Below, piece after piece: positions 7,866 through 16,913 of a stretch of 64,000 nucleotides of DNA (its first letter is position 1; each line of letters begins with the position of its first letter). The notes below the pieces were generated by a model. It made no database searches, was not told the DNA's origin, and saw only the letters and a program-made list of their open reading frames with translations. Location of the stretch: the NCBI RefSeq assembly GCF_964246085.1, contig NZ_CAXTPD010000010.1; one strand, 5' to 3'. The position numbers were made by a program, and so were the translations under genes. The DNA comes from Brotaphodocola sp003480315. GTDB lineage: Bacteria > Bacillota > Clostridia > Lachnospirales > Lachnospiraceae.

Positions 7866-9266
7866 GTGGGATTATTTGGAAAGAAGAAACAGGAAACGGA
7901 GTATGCTTCAGCAGAAAAGAGAAACGGACTGAGTGCAGAACCGCTTCCGGATGCGGACAACATAGAAGAAAATGAAGTCAGCGGCGACCGCATGGTCTGC
8001 CGCCGTCAGCTGGAGCGTGCGTTATCCGGTGACGGACAGGGCGTGGTCCTGAAGTTTTATATCGAAAATTTCAAGCGCATGAATGAGCTGTTCGGCTTTT
8101 CCTATTGTGAAGCATTGTTAAAGGAAATTTTGAAATATCTTCGGGAAGAGACAGGCTGCACAGTTTACCGCTATGTCGGCGTGGAATTTATCGCGATCCT
8201 GAGAAACAGAACGCAGGGCCAGGCCGTACGGCTTGTTGAGGAAATCCTGAACCGCTTTTCCCAGAGCTGGAAGATCGGCGGGACAGACTGCATGTGCTCC
8301 TGTCAGATCGGTGTCTGCTCTTACCCCGGTTATACGGGAAATACAGATGATCTGTTAAAATATCTGGATCTGGCTGTCAGCAAGGCAGAGGAAAGCGGAA
8401 GCAACCAGTATGCAGTATACGATTCAAAACTCCATGCAGCATATCTGCGCAAGCAGGCGATCGCCCGTTATATCGGCACAGCACTGGAAAATCATGAGCT
8501 GGAGATCCGCTTCCGTCCGACCTACAACACAGAAGAAAAACGTTTTGTTCGTGCAGAATATTATATGCGCATGTTTGTAAAGGACATCGGCATGGTAGGA
8601 AGTGCGGAGTTTGTACCGATCGCGGAGGATACCGGCCAGATCAGCAGCGTGGAATACTATGCCCTGGAACGGGTAGCACAGGCAATTGCAGAACTGGAGA
8701 AAAAGGGCGTGGAATATGAGTCCATTGCAATTGCGGTTTCTCCGGTGCTGCTCCTTCAGGAGAATTTTGTGGATACGGTCCGGCGCATGATCGAGACATA
8801 CCAGATCCCATCCGGAAAGCTGGCGATCGAGATTGATGAATATGCGCTGGCTATGGATCCGGTCATCCTGGAGATTGTGATGCAGCAGTTGAAGGAGCTT
8901 GGAGTTGAGCTGATCCTGAATAACTTTGGCTCCGGCTATTCCGGAATCAGCAAGATTCTGGAGCTTCCGGTGGATACACTGAAGTTTGAGCGTATGTTTA
9001 TGTGGCAGCTGGAAAGTGATCCGAGATCGGAACCAATCGTGGAATGCCTGATCCGGGCATCCGAAAAGCTTGGCAAACGCCTGATCGCGGAAGGTGTGGA
9101 AACACAGCGTCAGCTTGACATTCTGAAAAAGTTTGGCTGCGTATACCAGCAGGGATTTTATTATGCACCGACGATCCCACAGGAGCTTCTGGCTGAGGTG
9201 CTTGGGAAGTCGGCAGATGCCACCAAAAGTCTCATTGACCAGGAACGTGAAAAATTAAAACGCTGA
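7866..9266 (+). CDS. GGDEF-EAL protein with both signature motifs lost
   Basis: 466 aa, GTG start after GAGAGGAGGAAC. Residues 40-190 have the diguanylate cyclase fold, but the GGDEF site reads YVGVEF (103-108). Residues 200-450 have the EAL fold, but the EAL triad reads EYY (231-233), the DDFG metal motif reads NNFGSGYSG (352-360), and the usual KxD is K-F-E (373-375). Only AEGVET (408-413) is intact. It therefore probably neither makes nor cleaves cyclic di-GMP and may be a binding or protein-interaction module. No transmembrane segment is evident. Confidence 0.82.
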   Translation: MGLFGKKKQETEYASAEKRNGLSAEPLPDADNIEENEVSGDRMVCRRQLERALSGDGQGVVLKFYIENFKRMNELFGFSYCEALLKEILKYLREETGCTVYRYVGVEFIAILRNRTQGQAVRLVEEILNRFSQSWKIGGTDCMCSCQIGVCSYPGYTGNTDDLLKYLDLAVSKAEESGSNQYAVYDSKLHAAYLRKQAIARYIGTALENHELEIRFRPTYNTEEKRFVRAEYYMRMFVKDIGMVGSAEFVPIAEDTGQISSVEYYALERVAQAIAELEKKGVEYESIAIAVSPVLLLQENFVDTVRRMIETYQIPSGKLAIEIDEYALAMDPVILEIVMQQLKELGVELILNNFGSGYSGISKILELPVDTLKFERMFMWQLESDPRSEPIVECLIRASEKLGKRLIAEGVETQRQLDILKKFGCVYQQGFYYAPTIPQELLAEVLGKSADATKSLIDQEREKLKR

Positions 9267-9274
9267 GAATACAG

Positions 9275-9322
9275 GAACGCAGGACAGACTGACCAAGGTC
9301 TGCGGCTGCGTTCTTGTTTTTT
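9275..9322 (+). terminator. Intrinsic terminator after the GGDEF-EAL gene
   Basis: GAACGCAGGACAGAC (9275-9289) pairs with GTCTGCGGCTGCGTTC (9298-9313) and is followed by TTGTTTTTT. It lies just past the stop codon of the upstream gene. Confidence 0.8.
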
Positions 9323-9504
9323 ATCGATATATTTATAAAAAGATAACGATGCCTGAAAGACATGTATTAATATAGGTTAGCTAAGAATCTTATGCATTGA
9401 CGAAAAAAACAAAGGGAAAATGCTTTAAAAACATCATTAATAGTAAAAAAGAACAAAAAAACAGAAATAAATTGAGAATTAGCAAGGAAAATGCCAATAA
9501 CAAC

Positions 9505-9533
9505 TTGACTTATTATATAACATGTTGTATGCT
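9505..9533 (+). promoter_or_regulatory. Promoter and palindromic operator candidate for the GntR gene
   Basis: TTGACT (9505-9510), 17-nt spacer, TATGCT (9528-9533). The spacer holds AACATGTT (9519-9526), a palindrome extended imperfectly to TATAACATGTTGTA. A regulator-sized palindrome inside its own promoter suggests autoregulation by the GntR protein (inference). Confidence 0.5.
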
Positions 9534-9569
9534 GAGAACAGCATACAGGAGATGAAAAAGGAGGATATT

Positions 9570-10301
9570 GTGAACAAATTATCAAGTAATCCACTGTATG
9601 AACAGGTATTTAACCGCATTAAGGATTCTGTGCGGAGCGGAGAATACAAAAAGGGAGATCTGATCCCAAGTGAGAAGGAGCTTATGGAGCTGATGGGAGT
9701 CAGCCGTGTTACAGTCCGGCAGGCTTTGAAAATGCTCAGCGACAGCGGCATCATTGAAACCCGGAAGGGAAAGGGCAGCATCGTTGCGGTGGACTGGAAA
9801 AGCATTCTGGATCCGGGCGAACTCCGGGACCAGGCAGAGACCTACTGGCATTTGTTTGAACAGTCTACACTGGCCAGACGTGTTATCGAGCCTTCTATTG
9901 CAAAGCAGGCGGCCATCATGGCAACAGAGCAGGATATCCGTCAGCTGGAATATGCATTCGAGCATGATTCTGAGACTACAGAGCAGGCAGAGCCGTCTAT
10001 CCGGATCCGGAAGGGAACCGGTCTTCAGTCCTTCCACGGCTGTCTGTGGGAAATCCTGAAAAATCCGCTTATGAAACAGATCTGGGAAGCAACGGTGCCG
10101 CCGTCCAACGCGATCACGGCGCTTCCGCTGATTGTTCCGGTACGGCAGGAATCCTACAAGGCAGAAATACGAAAGCAGCATGGAAATATTCTGAAGGCAG
10201 TCAAAGACCATGATCCGGATTATGCATTCTTTTATATGCTTCAGCATTGCGACTGGATCTATGCGACGTATCAGCATTATTTCGAAGAATTCTGCCGTTA
10301 A
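9570..10301 (+). CDS. GntR-family regulator, FadR/FCD subfamily
   Basis: 243 aa. The winged HTH is clear: GDLIPSEKELMELMGVSRVT, then VRQALKMLSDSGIIETRKGKG. The helical C-terminal part has FCD-type segments (FHGCLWEIL, HGNILKAVKDHD) that bind small acids, often with a metal. GTG at 9570 is chosen because AAAGGAGG stands 5-12 bases before it; a longer TTG-type start lacks one. It precedes a PLP enzyme and an APC permease on the same strand, the likely targets. Confidence 0.85.
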   Translation: MNKLSSNPLYEQVFNRIKDSVRSGEYKKGDLIPSEKELMELMGVSRVTVRQALKMLSDSGIIETRKGKGSIVAVDWKSILDPGELRDQAETYWHLFEQSTLARRVIEPSIAKQAAIMATEQDIRQLEYAFEHDSETTEQAEPSIRIRKGTGLQSFHGCLWEILKNPLMKQIWEATVPPSNAITALPLIVPVRQESYKAEIRKQHGNILKAVKDHDPDYAFFYMLQHCDWIYATYQHYFEEFCR

Positions 10302-10384
10302 AACAGGTGATATTTTTTCAGAGAACCAGGGCCCGGCTTTCCGGAAAAATGGAACATAAAACCTTTAAGGGGTGGAGGTACAAA

Positions 10385-11566
10385 ATGAAATACGATTTTG
10401 ATAAGGTTTGGGATCGTGTGGATACCGATTCCATTAAATGGGATCGTCAGTTTAAGTTTGGCGTTCCAACCGGGCTGATCCCCTTCTGGATCGCAGATAC
10501 GGATTTCGGAACACTTCCGGAGGCCGTGACTGCAATTCAGAAGCGACTGGAGCATCCGCTGTTTGGCTATACGTCAACCGGAAAACGGACCAATGAGACA
10601 GTCCGCGCCTGGTATCAGCGCCGTCATCATGTGGATCTTCCGGTGGAGGCATTTTCACCGTCAGAAGGTGTCGTGACATCCATCTGGTTTTCCATCAGAG
10701 GCTTTACAGAGCCGGGAGATCAGGTGCTTGTCTTTACACCGGTGTATGATCCGTTTTTTGTGGCGATCCGCACCCAGGAGCGAAAAGAGGTAGACTGTCC
10801 GCTGATCTATCAGGATGGACGCTACAGCATTAACTGGGAAGATTTCGAAAAGAAGCTGGCCGGTGGGGTAAAAGCCATGATATTCTGCAATCCCCATAAC
10901 CCGGTCGGACGTGTCTGGACGCGGGATGAGGTGGAACGGGTGGTTATGCTGTGCAGAAAATATTCGGTATGGCTGTTCTCCGATGAGATCCACGGTGATG
11001 TGGCCCTCTACGGCAATCAGTATACCTCGGCAGCCTGCTTTGCAGACATATATGACAGGATGATCGTTTACACTGCAATCAGCAAGACCTTCAATATGGC
11101 CGGTCTGCACTCATCCTGCAGCATCATTCCGAATCCGGAATATAAAAAGAGACAGGAGGCATCTCTTCGGGAAGCATGGCTTATGAGCCCGAACTGCCTG
11201 TCTAACGCAGCAATCGAGGCCTGCTACACCTACGGTGATGAGTGGGTGGACCAGCAGAATGCGTATCTGACAGAAAATGCAGAGTTTATCATTCATTATC
11301 TTGCCGTGCACGCGCCGGAGATCAAACCGGTGAAGCCGGAAGGAACGTATCTGATGTGGCTGGACTGCAGCGCATTGGAAATGACCTCCGATGAGATCCA
11401 GAAAACACTGGCGGATCATTATGGCATTGCAGTGGGAGGCGGTGCTTCCTATGGCGGAGACGGAGAGCATTTCCTGCGGTTCAACTTTGGCTGTCCGCGC
11501 AAAACACTCGAAGAGGGGATGGAAAAGCTGGTACAGTTTGTATCAGACTGGAGAAAAGGGGTATAG
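10385..11566 (+). CDS. MalY/PatB-type PLP-dependent C-S lyase or aminotransferase
   Basis: 393 aa, fold-type I class I/II aminotransferase. The PLP lysine is in SKTFNMAGLHSS (around residue 235), with FSDEIHGDV and CNPHNPVGRVW upstream, the pattern of MalY/PatB proteins that cleave cystathionine or cysteine S-conjugates by beta-elimination. The ATG at 10385 is preceded by GGGGTGGAGG. The APC permease follows after 3 bases, suggesting uptake and cleavage of one amino acid derivative. Substrate preference is not visible. Confidence 0.85.
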   Translation: MKYDFDKVWDRVDTDSIKWDRQFKFGVPTGLIPFWIADTDFGTLPEAVTAIQKRLEHPLFGYTSTGKRTNETVRAWYQRRHHVDLPVEAFSPSEGVVTSIWFSIRGFTEPGDQVLVFTPVYDPFFVAIRTQERKEVDCPLIYQDGRYSINWEDFEKKLAGGVKAMIFCNPHNPVGRVWTRDEVERVVMLCRKYSVWLFSDEIHGDVALYGNQYTSAACFADIYDRMIVYTAISKTFNMAGLHSSCSIIPNPEYKKRQEASLREAWLMSPNCLSNAAIEACYTYGDEWVDQQNAYLTENAEFIIHYLAVHAPEIKPVKPEGTYLMWLDCSALEMTSDEIQKTLADHYGIAVGGGASYGGDGEHFLRFNFGCPRKTLEEGMEKLVQFVSDWRKGV

Positions 11567-11569
11567 CAT

Positions 11570-12886
11570 ATGGAAACGAAAAAACTGAATTTTTGGGACT
11601 GCATGGGCTTTTGTATTGGCCAGATCGTAGGTTCCGGTGTATTTGTACTGACAGCAATCGTAATCGGACTGACCGGACACGGCGCTCCGTACGGATATTT
11701 TCTTGCAGCGGTCATCTCACTGATCAGCCTGATTCCGATGGCTACGCTTTCTTCCAGTATGCCGGCGACCGGCGGAAGCTATGTGTATGCCAAGAAGCTT
11801 TTAGGGCCGAGGATCGCATTTGTATTTCTTCTGATGTTTATTTTGCAGCAGGTGCTGGTATCTACGTTCGCAATTGGCTTTGCAAGCTATGTTGGCGTGA
11901 TCTTTCCGTCAGTAAACCAGACCGTGGTTGCGGTTGGTGCCCTGACTGCGGCAGTGATCGTAAACCTGATCGGTCTGAAAACTTCTGCGAAGGTTCAGAA
12001 GGTAATGGTTTCCCTGCTTCTGATTTCCCTGTTTATTTATATCGTATTCGGTCTTCCGAAGGTTGACTGGTCTGCGCTGGAATTTTCTGCATCCAACATT
12101 ATGCCTCACGGTCTGAAAAACTTCCTGCAGGGTGCAACGCTTCTGTCCTTTGCATGTGGCGGCGCAAGCTTCCTGGCTGAGAATGGCGGAGAAATCGAAA
12201 ATCCGGGAAAGAATATTCCGAAAGCCATGATCCTTTCCACCGCGATCGTTGCGATCTTTTATGCATTTGTCGGTATTGTAGCTGCCTGCGTGCTTCCGTT
12301 AGACAAGGTAGCAGGTGTCAATATTTCGGTTGTAGCAAAGGAAGTATTTCCGGCACCGGTTTATCTGTTCTTTGTTATCGGCGGTGCATGGTTCGCGCTG
12401 TTAACAACCCTGAACGGAACCCTGTCCTGGACTACCCGTTCTCTTCAGAGAGCTGCCATGGATGGATGGCTTCCGGAAATCTGCGCAAAGGAAAATAAAA
12501 ACGGAACTCCGGTTCTGCTGTTATTCTTCTTCTTTGTTGTCGGCCTGATCCCGATCTTAACCGGCATGGATACCACCGATATTTCCAACATGGGTACCGG
12601 ATGCAGCAAGCTGACCGGCCTGTTTACGATCTGTGCATGCTGGAGACTTCCGAGTCTGTTCCCGGAGGCTTATGAAAAGTCTGTATTGCATATAGAACCA
12701 AAGAAGCTGCATGCAGTTCTTTGCGTATGCCTGGCAGTCACCATTGTTACTTCCTTTGTAAGCCTCTCCAGTCTGAAGCCGAAGCATTACCTGTATATCG
12801 GTCTCTTCATTCTGGTTTCCATCATCATCATGCTGATCCGTTATAAGAATGTAAAAGCAAAGCTGGAACAGCAGAGCGCACAATAA
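11570..12886 (+). CDS. APC-superfamily amino acid permease
   Basis: 438 aa, about 12 membrane segments. The first helix holds the substrate-binding loop GQIVGSGVFVL typical of amino acid-polyamine-organocation permeases, and the helix 6 region has LSFACGGASFLAENGGEIENPGKN in the usual place. It begins 3 bases after the PLP enzyme and is probably translated from the same mRNA. Substrate unknown; the neighbour suggests a sulfur or other beta-substituted amino acid. Confidence 0.85.
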   Translation: METKKLNFWDCMGFCIGQIVGSGVFVLTAIVIGLTGHGAPYGYFLAAVISLISLIPMATLSSSMPATGGSYVYAKKLLGPRIAFVFLLMFILQQVLVSTFAIGFASYVGVIFPSVNQTVVAVGALTAAVIVNLIGLKTSAKVQKVMVSLLLISLFIYIVFGLPKVDWSALEFSASNIMPHGLKNFLQGATLLSFACGGASFLAENGGEIENPGKNIPKAMILSTAIVAIFYAFVGIVAACVLPLDKVAGVNISVVAKEVFPAPVYLFFVIGGAWFALLTTLNGTLSWTTRSLQRAAMDGWLPEICAKENKNGTPVLLLFFFFVVGLIPILTGMDTTDISNMGTGCSKLTGLFTICACWRLPSLFPEAYEKSVLHIEPKKLHAVLCVCLAVTIVTSFVSLSSLKPKHYLYIGLFILVSIIIMLIRYKNVKAKLEQQSAQ

Positions 12887-12919
12887 AGGACTTGAAAATC
12901 TGAAAAACGATAGCCGGAT

Positions 12920-12946
12920 AAGTCACTGGATTTCAGTGACTTTTTC
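12920..12946 (+). terminator. Intrinsic terminator after the APC permease
   Basis: AGTCACTG (12921-12928), 5-nt loop, CAGTGACT (12934-12941) followed by a T-run. It separates the PLP/permease pair from the molybdoenzyme operon. Confidence 0.8.
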
Positions 12947-12968
12947 GGTATCTGAGAGGAGGCAAAAC

Positions 12969-14228
12969 ATGAACTATGCTGTGGTAGGATTCGGAACGGC
13001 AGGTTATCATGCGGTTAAAGCGATCCGCGCCTGTGACAAGGAGGGGAAGATCGATGTATACAGCAATACCGGCCGGGCACCGTACAATCCGATGCTGACA
13101 ACCTACTATGCGTTCGGAAAGCTGGAGTTTGACGGCCTGTTTCCGTTTGGGGATCTGGATCAGATCCGGAAGGAGATATCGTTTCACCTGATTCAGGAGC
13201 CGGTTATCCGGGTACATGCAAAAGAGCATCTGGTGGAGACGAAGCAGCAGACAAAGCAGTATGACCGGATTCTGATCGCGACCGGTGCGCGTGCGTTTGC
13301 ACCGCCGGTGAAGGGACTTGATCCGGAGGATGCTTTCCTGATGCGGACGGTGGAGGATTCCATCCGCTTCAAAGAACGTCTGAAACAGAAGAATGTCCGC
13401 CATGCCGTTGTGATCGGCGCATCCATGGCCGGAATCAAGGTGGTGGAGGTGCTGCATAAGTTTGGCATTGAAACCTGGCTTTTAGATCTGGCACCTCATA
13501 TTTTTCCGCTGGCAGCTTATCCGGAGGTGTCCGCGGAGATTGAAAAACGGGTGGAGGCTCAGGGCGTTCATCTGAAATTCGGAGCAACGATCGACCACAT
13601 GGAGCAGGAGGATGGGCAGAAAATCGCCGTACTGACAGATGGAAGCCGGATTTCGGCAGATATTGTCGGACTCTGCATTGGCACAAGAGCCATCACGGAT
13701 CCTGTGAAGGATGAGGTGGCGATCGTCCGCGGTATTACGGTCAACGATCATATGGAAACCTCAGTTCCGGGTGTGTATGCAGCCGGAGACTGCTGCGAGG
13801 GAAACAACCTGGAGAGCGGACAGAATCAGATCATCGGCCTCTGGGCCAATGCCAACCGACAGGGCGAGACGGCAGGAGCCAACATGGCAGGTCAGGATGT
13901 CGCGTATCACGGAAACATCCTGCACAATATCACCCATTTTATGAATATGGATTTTATCGGCTTTGGTGATAACCGTCTGACGGGGGAGGTGCTGGAGTAC
14001 GGAAGCCTGGAAGACAGCCTGTATGTACGCCTGGTGCTGGATGGAAAACGGATCGTGGGTGCCAATATTCTGGACAATTACCGGATCAGCGGTATCGTGA
14101 AAAATTATATGCTGCGGCTGTTTGCGGGAGAAGAGTTTGTCCTTCCGGATTACCAGAGGGCTATGCTTCAGAAGGCTGGTCTGTCGGAAGCATTCATTGA
14201 TGAGATTGAGGAGAAATTGCATGGATAG
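12969..14228 (+). CDS. NAD(P)/FAD-dependent oxidoreductase
   Basis: 419 aa. An N-terminal FAD Rossmann motif (NYAVVGFGTAGYHAVKAIR), ATGAR near residue 105, a second nucleotide motif VVIGASMAGIKVVEVLHKFG, and the FAD-contacting GVYAAGDCCE place it in the pyridine nucleotide-disulfide oxidoreductase class (nitrite-reductase/ferredoxin-reductase-like). AGAGGAGGC precedes the ATG. Its stop overlaps the start of the molybdoenzyme by 8 bases, so the proteins are probably made together and this one may supply electrons from NAD(P)H (inference). Confidence 0.85.
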   Translation: MNYAVVGFGTAGYHAVKAIRACDKEGKIDVYSNTGRAPYNPMLTTYYAFGKLEFDGLFPFGDLDQIRKEISFHLIQEPVIRVHAKEHLVETKQQTKQYDRILIATGARAFAPPVKGLDPEDAFLMRTVEDSIRFKERLKQKNVRHAVVIGASMAGIKVVEVLHKFGIETWLLDLAPHIFPLAAYPEVSAEIEKRVEAQGVHLKFGATIDHMEQEDGQKIAVLTDGSRISADIVGLCIGTRAITDPVKDEVAIVRGITVNDHMETSVPGVYAAGDCCEGNNLESGQNQIIGLWANANRQGETAGANMAGQDVAYHGNILHNITHFMNMDFIGFGDNRLTGEVLEYGSLEDSLYVRLVLDGKRIVGANILDNYRISGIVKNYMLRLFAGEEFVLPDYQRAMLQKAGLSEAFIDEIEEKLHG

Positions 14229-16356
14229 TTTGGAAGCATTAATCAAAGCAAAAATTCCGTGTGAGGAAACCGGGATCCGGGTTTGTCATACGGTGTGCGC
14301 GATCTGCAGTCCGGCCAATAACTGCGGTGTAAATGCCTACGTTAAGGACGGCAGAATGGTCAAGCTTGAGGGCATGGACGAGCATCCGCAGAGTAAGGGC
14401 CGCATGTGCGTGAAGGGACTTTCCGGCCGTCAGTTTGCTTACCGGGAGGACCGGATCCTGACCCCGCTGAAGCGGGTTGGCGAGCGCGGAGAAGGAAAAT
14501 TTGAACCGATTACCTGGGAACAGGCCTATGATGAGATCGCTTCCCGGTTAAATGGGATCAAGGCAGAATACGGAGCAGATGCAGTGGCGTTTTTCGGCGG
14601 CTACAATAAGTGGTACCGTCCGTGGCTGCGGCGTCTGGCCCATTCCTTTGGCACCATGAATTTCGGCACGGAATCCAGTACCTGCATGACTTCGGGATGG
14701 ATGGCATGGAAAACGGCGGCCGGGCAGCTGGCGCGTCCGGATATGGCGCATACAGACCTGTATCTGGGCTGGGCCATGAATCCGTATTATTCCGGCTATG
14801 GCAAAGCAACAGCAATCGAGAATCTCCGTGAAAAGGGCATGAAGGTCATCATCATTGATCCGAAGATCACCCCGGCCGTGGAGCGTCTGTGTGATCTGTA
14901 TCTTCGACCTTATCCGGGTACCGATGGGGCTCTGGCACTCTGCATGGGAAATATTCTCATCGAACAGGGATGGATCGATACGGATTATATTGAAAAGTAT
15001 GTACACGGCTTTGCGGAATACAAAGAGTACGCAAAGCAGTTTAACGAAAGCAGCATTGAAGGTCTGACCGGCGTGCCGTATGAGCAGGTGCTTGCGGCCT
15101 GTCGTATGATCCATGAGAGCGGCTCCATGTGCATCAATGAAAACAGCGCTCCGATCCCGCATCACAAAAACGGGTTCCAGAACTATCGCGCGATCATGGC
15201 GCTTCTGGCACTGACCGGTAATTATGACCGGGCAGGCGGCCAGCTTCCGGGTCTTCACAGCTTTACGCACCAGATGGCCGGATTTGTGACCCGTGATGAG
15301 GAATTTGCTGAGGTGACAGAGCCGGAGCACGCAAAGCCGGCGGTAGGCGCCGGGCGTTTCCCGCTGTGGTATTATATGGAAAAGGAAATGCAGTGTGTCG
15401 ATCTGGCAAGACAGATCATGGAAGAAAAGCCGTATCCGGTAAAGGCCTTGTTTGCCATGGGCATGAATTACCGGATGCTGCCGGATGACCAGTATGTGAA
15501 ACAGGCATTGCTGAAACTGGATTACTTCGTGGATACAGATCTGTTCCTGACAGATACCGCGATGCTGGCGGATATCGTTCTTCCAGTCTGCACCTCCTAT
15601 GAGCGCGGTGAGCTGGAAACCTATCCGGGCTGCTATGCCTGGTATACGAAACCGGCCATTGACCGGGTGGGAGAGAGTAAATCCGATACGGAGATTATCG
15701 CGGAGCTGGCGAAAAAGCTTGGTCTGGGCGATGAGGAGCTGGAAGTCGGTTATGAGAAAAACCTGGAATTCATTCTCCGTGATCTTGACATTACCGTGGA
15801 GGAGCTGAAGAACAGTGATGTTCCGATTAAGGTACCGAATGTAAAAAAATCTGCGCCGGGTGAGCATCTGGAGCGGGGACTTCTGACTCCGACCGGAAAG
15901 TTTGAACTGTATTCGGAGCTCATTGCATCTCATCCGGAATGGCATCTGGATCCGCTTCCGACCTACTGCGAGCCGCTTGATGAGGCAGATCCGGAGCTTT
16001 ATCCGTACCGGCTCTGTTCCGGCGGGCGTATTCCGAACGCAATCCATTCCCGCCTGCATAAGGTAAAATGGGCGCGCAGCTTAAGACCGTATCCGACTGC
16101 GGAGCTGTCTGTGGAGGATGCAGAGGAACTTGGTATTCGGGATGGAGATGACATCGAACTTTATACGGAACGCGGCTGTATCTGCGTGAAAGCGAGTCCG
16201 AGCCATAAGGTTCCGAAGTCCGTAGTATTCTTTTATCATGGCTACTCGGAGGCAGATGTCAATTCCCTGATGTCCGGTACGCATGTGGATCCTTATTCCG
16301 GCTTTCCGGCATACAATTCCACGCGCTGTGGAATGAGAAAGAAGGTGCAGCAGTGA
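14221..16356 (+). CDS. Molybdopterin (bis-MGD) oxidoreductase, catalytic subunit
   Basis: 711 aa, DMSO-reductase superfamily. N-terminal [4Fe-4S] ligands are C26, C29, C35 and C63 (Cx2Cx5C, then 27 residues to RMCVKG). The cofactor domains carry VIIIDPKITP and the C-terminal LCSGGRIPNAIHSR type region. C155 in ESSTCMTSG is a candidate Mo ligand. No twin-arginine signal is present, so the enzyme is predicted cytoplasmic. The family reduces or hydroxylates small molecules (for example PsrA/PhsA, acetylene hydratase, catechol dehydroxylases); the substrate here is unknown. It overlaps both neighbours, 8 bp before and GTGA after. Confidence 0.88.
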   Translation: MDSLEALIKAKIPCEETGIRVCHTVCAICSPANNCGVNAYVKDGRMVKLEGMDEHPQSKGRMCVKGLSGRQFAYREDRILTPLKRVGERGEGKFEPITWEQAYDEIASRLNGIKAEYGADAVAFFGGYNKWYRPWLRRLAHSFGTMNFGTESSTCMTSGWMAWKTAAGQLARPDMAHTDLYLGWAMNPYYSGYGKATAIENLREKGMKVIIIDPKITPAVERLCDLYLRPYPGTDGALALCMGNILIEQGWIDTDYIEKYVHGFAEYKEYAKQFNESSIEGLTGVPYEQVLAACRMIHESGSMCINENSAPIPHHKNGFQNYRAIMALLALTGNYDRAGGQLPGLHSFTHQMAGFVTRDEEFAEVTEPEHAKPAVGAGRFPLWYYMEKEMQCVDLARQIMEEKPYPVKALFAMGMNYRMLPDDQYVKQALLKLDYFVDTDLFLTDTAMLADIVLPVCTSYERGELETYPGCYAWYTKPAIDRVGESKSDTEIIAELAKKLGLGDEELEVGYEKNLEFILRDLDITVEELKNSDVPIKVPNVKKSAPGEHLERGLLTPTGKFELYSELIASHPEWHLDPLPTYCEPLDEADPELYPYRLCSGGRIPNAIHSRLHKVKWARSLRPYPTAELSVEDAEELGIRDGDDIELYTERGCICVKASPSHKVPKSVVFFYHGYSEADVNSLMSGTHVDPYSGFPAYNSTRCGMRKKVQQ

Positions 16357-16877
16357 AAAAATACGCGATCGATCTCGATCTGAGCAAATGTGTGGCCTGC
16401 GGTGCATGTGCGGTAGCCTGCATGGATCAGAATGATTATGAAGTCAGGGAAGGACAGCGCCCATACCGTAATATTTTCGATATGGAACTTGAAAAAAATA
16501 ACAGTGTCAGTTATCACCGGCTCTCCTTAGCCTGTATGCACTGTGAAGATGCGCCCTGCATCACCGGCTGTCCGAGTGCCTGTCTCAGGAAAGACCCGGA
16601 GACGAATCTTACGGTTTATGATACCACAAACTGTATTGGCTGTCACAGCTGTGCCATGGCCTGTCCCTACGGAATTCCTTCCTTCGGAGAAAATGGAAAG
16701 ATGATCAAATGTGACGGCTGCTATGTGCGGGTACACCAGGGGCTGCTTCCGGCCTGCGTAAAGGCCTGCCCGTTTGGAGCATTGAAGCTGGTTGACCTGG
16801 AAGCACCGGAGGAACAGATCCCGAAGGAGCATTCCCTGCGTATGACCAGTATGCAGATGCTGAAGGCCCAGGTATAG
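16353..16877 (+). CDS. Four-cluster ferredoxin-like electron transfer subunit
   Basis: 174 aa. It contains four cysteine groups: CVACGACAVAC (13-23), CMHCEDAPCITGC, CIGCHSCAMAC and CDGC...CVKAC, the pattern of DmsB/PsrB-type subunits with up to four [4Fe-4S] clusters. GTG at 16353 overlaps the molybdoenzyme stop as GTGA, so expression is coupled. It should pass electrons between the FAD protein and the molybdoenzyme. No membrane anchor subunit follows, which argues for a soluble complex. Confidence 0.9.
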   Translation: MKKYAIDLDLSKCVACGACAVACMDQNDYEVREGQRPYRNIFDMELEKNNSVSYHRLSLACMHCEDAPCITGCPSACLRKDPETNLTVYDTTNCIGCHSCAMACPYGIPSFGENGKMIKCDGCYVRVHQGLLPACVKACPFGALKLVDLEAPEEQIPKEHSLRMTSMQMLKAQV

Positions 16878-16913
16878 GCAGGGACGGCAGCAGTAGAAAG
16901 GAGAATAAAAAAG

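Noticed and set aside
14548..16059. 503-aa open frame antisense to the molybdoenzyme gene
   Set aside because: It mirrors codon bias of the real gene, has no ribosome binding site or domain, and the sense protein is fully convincing.
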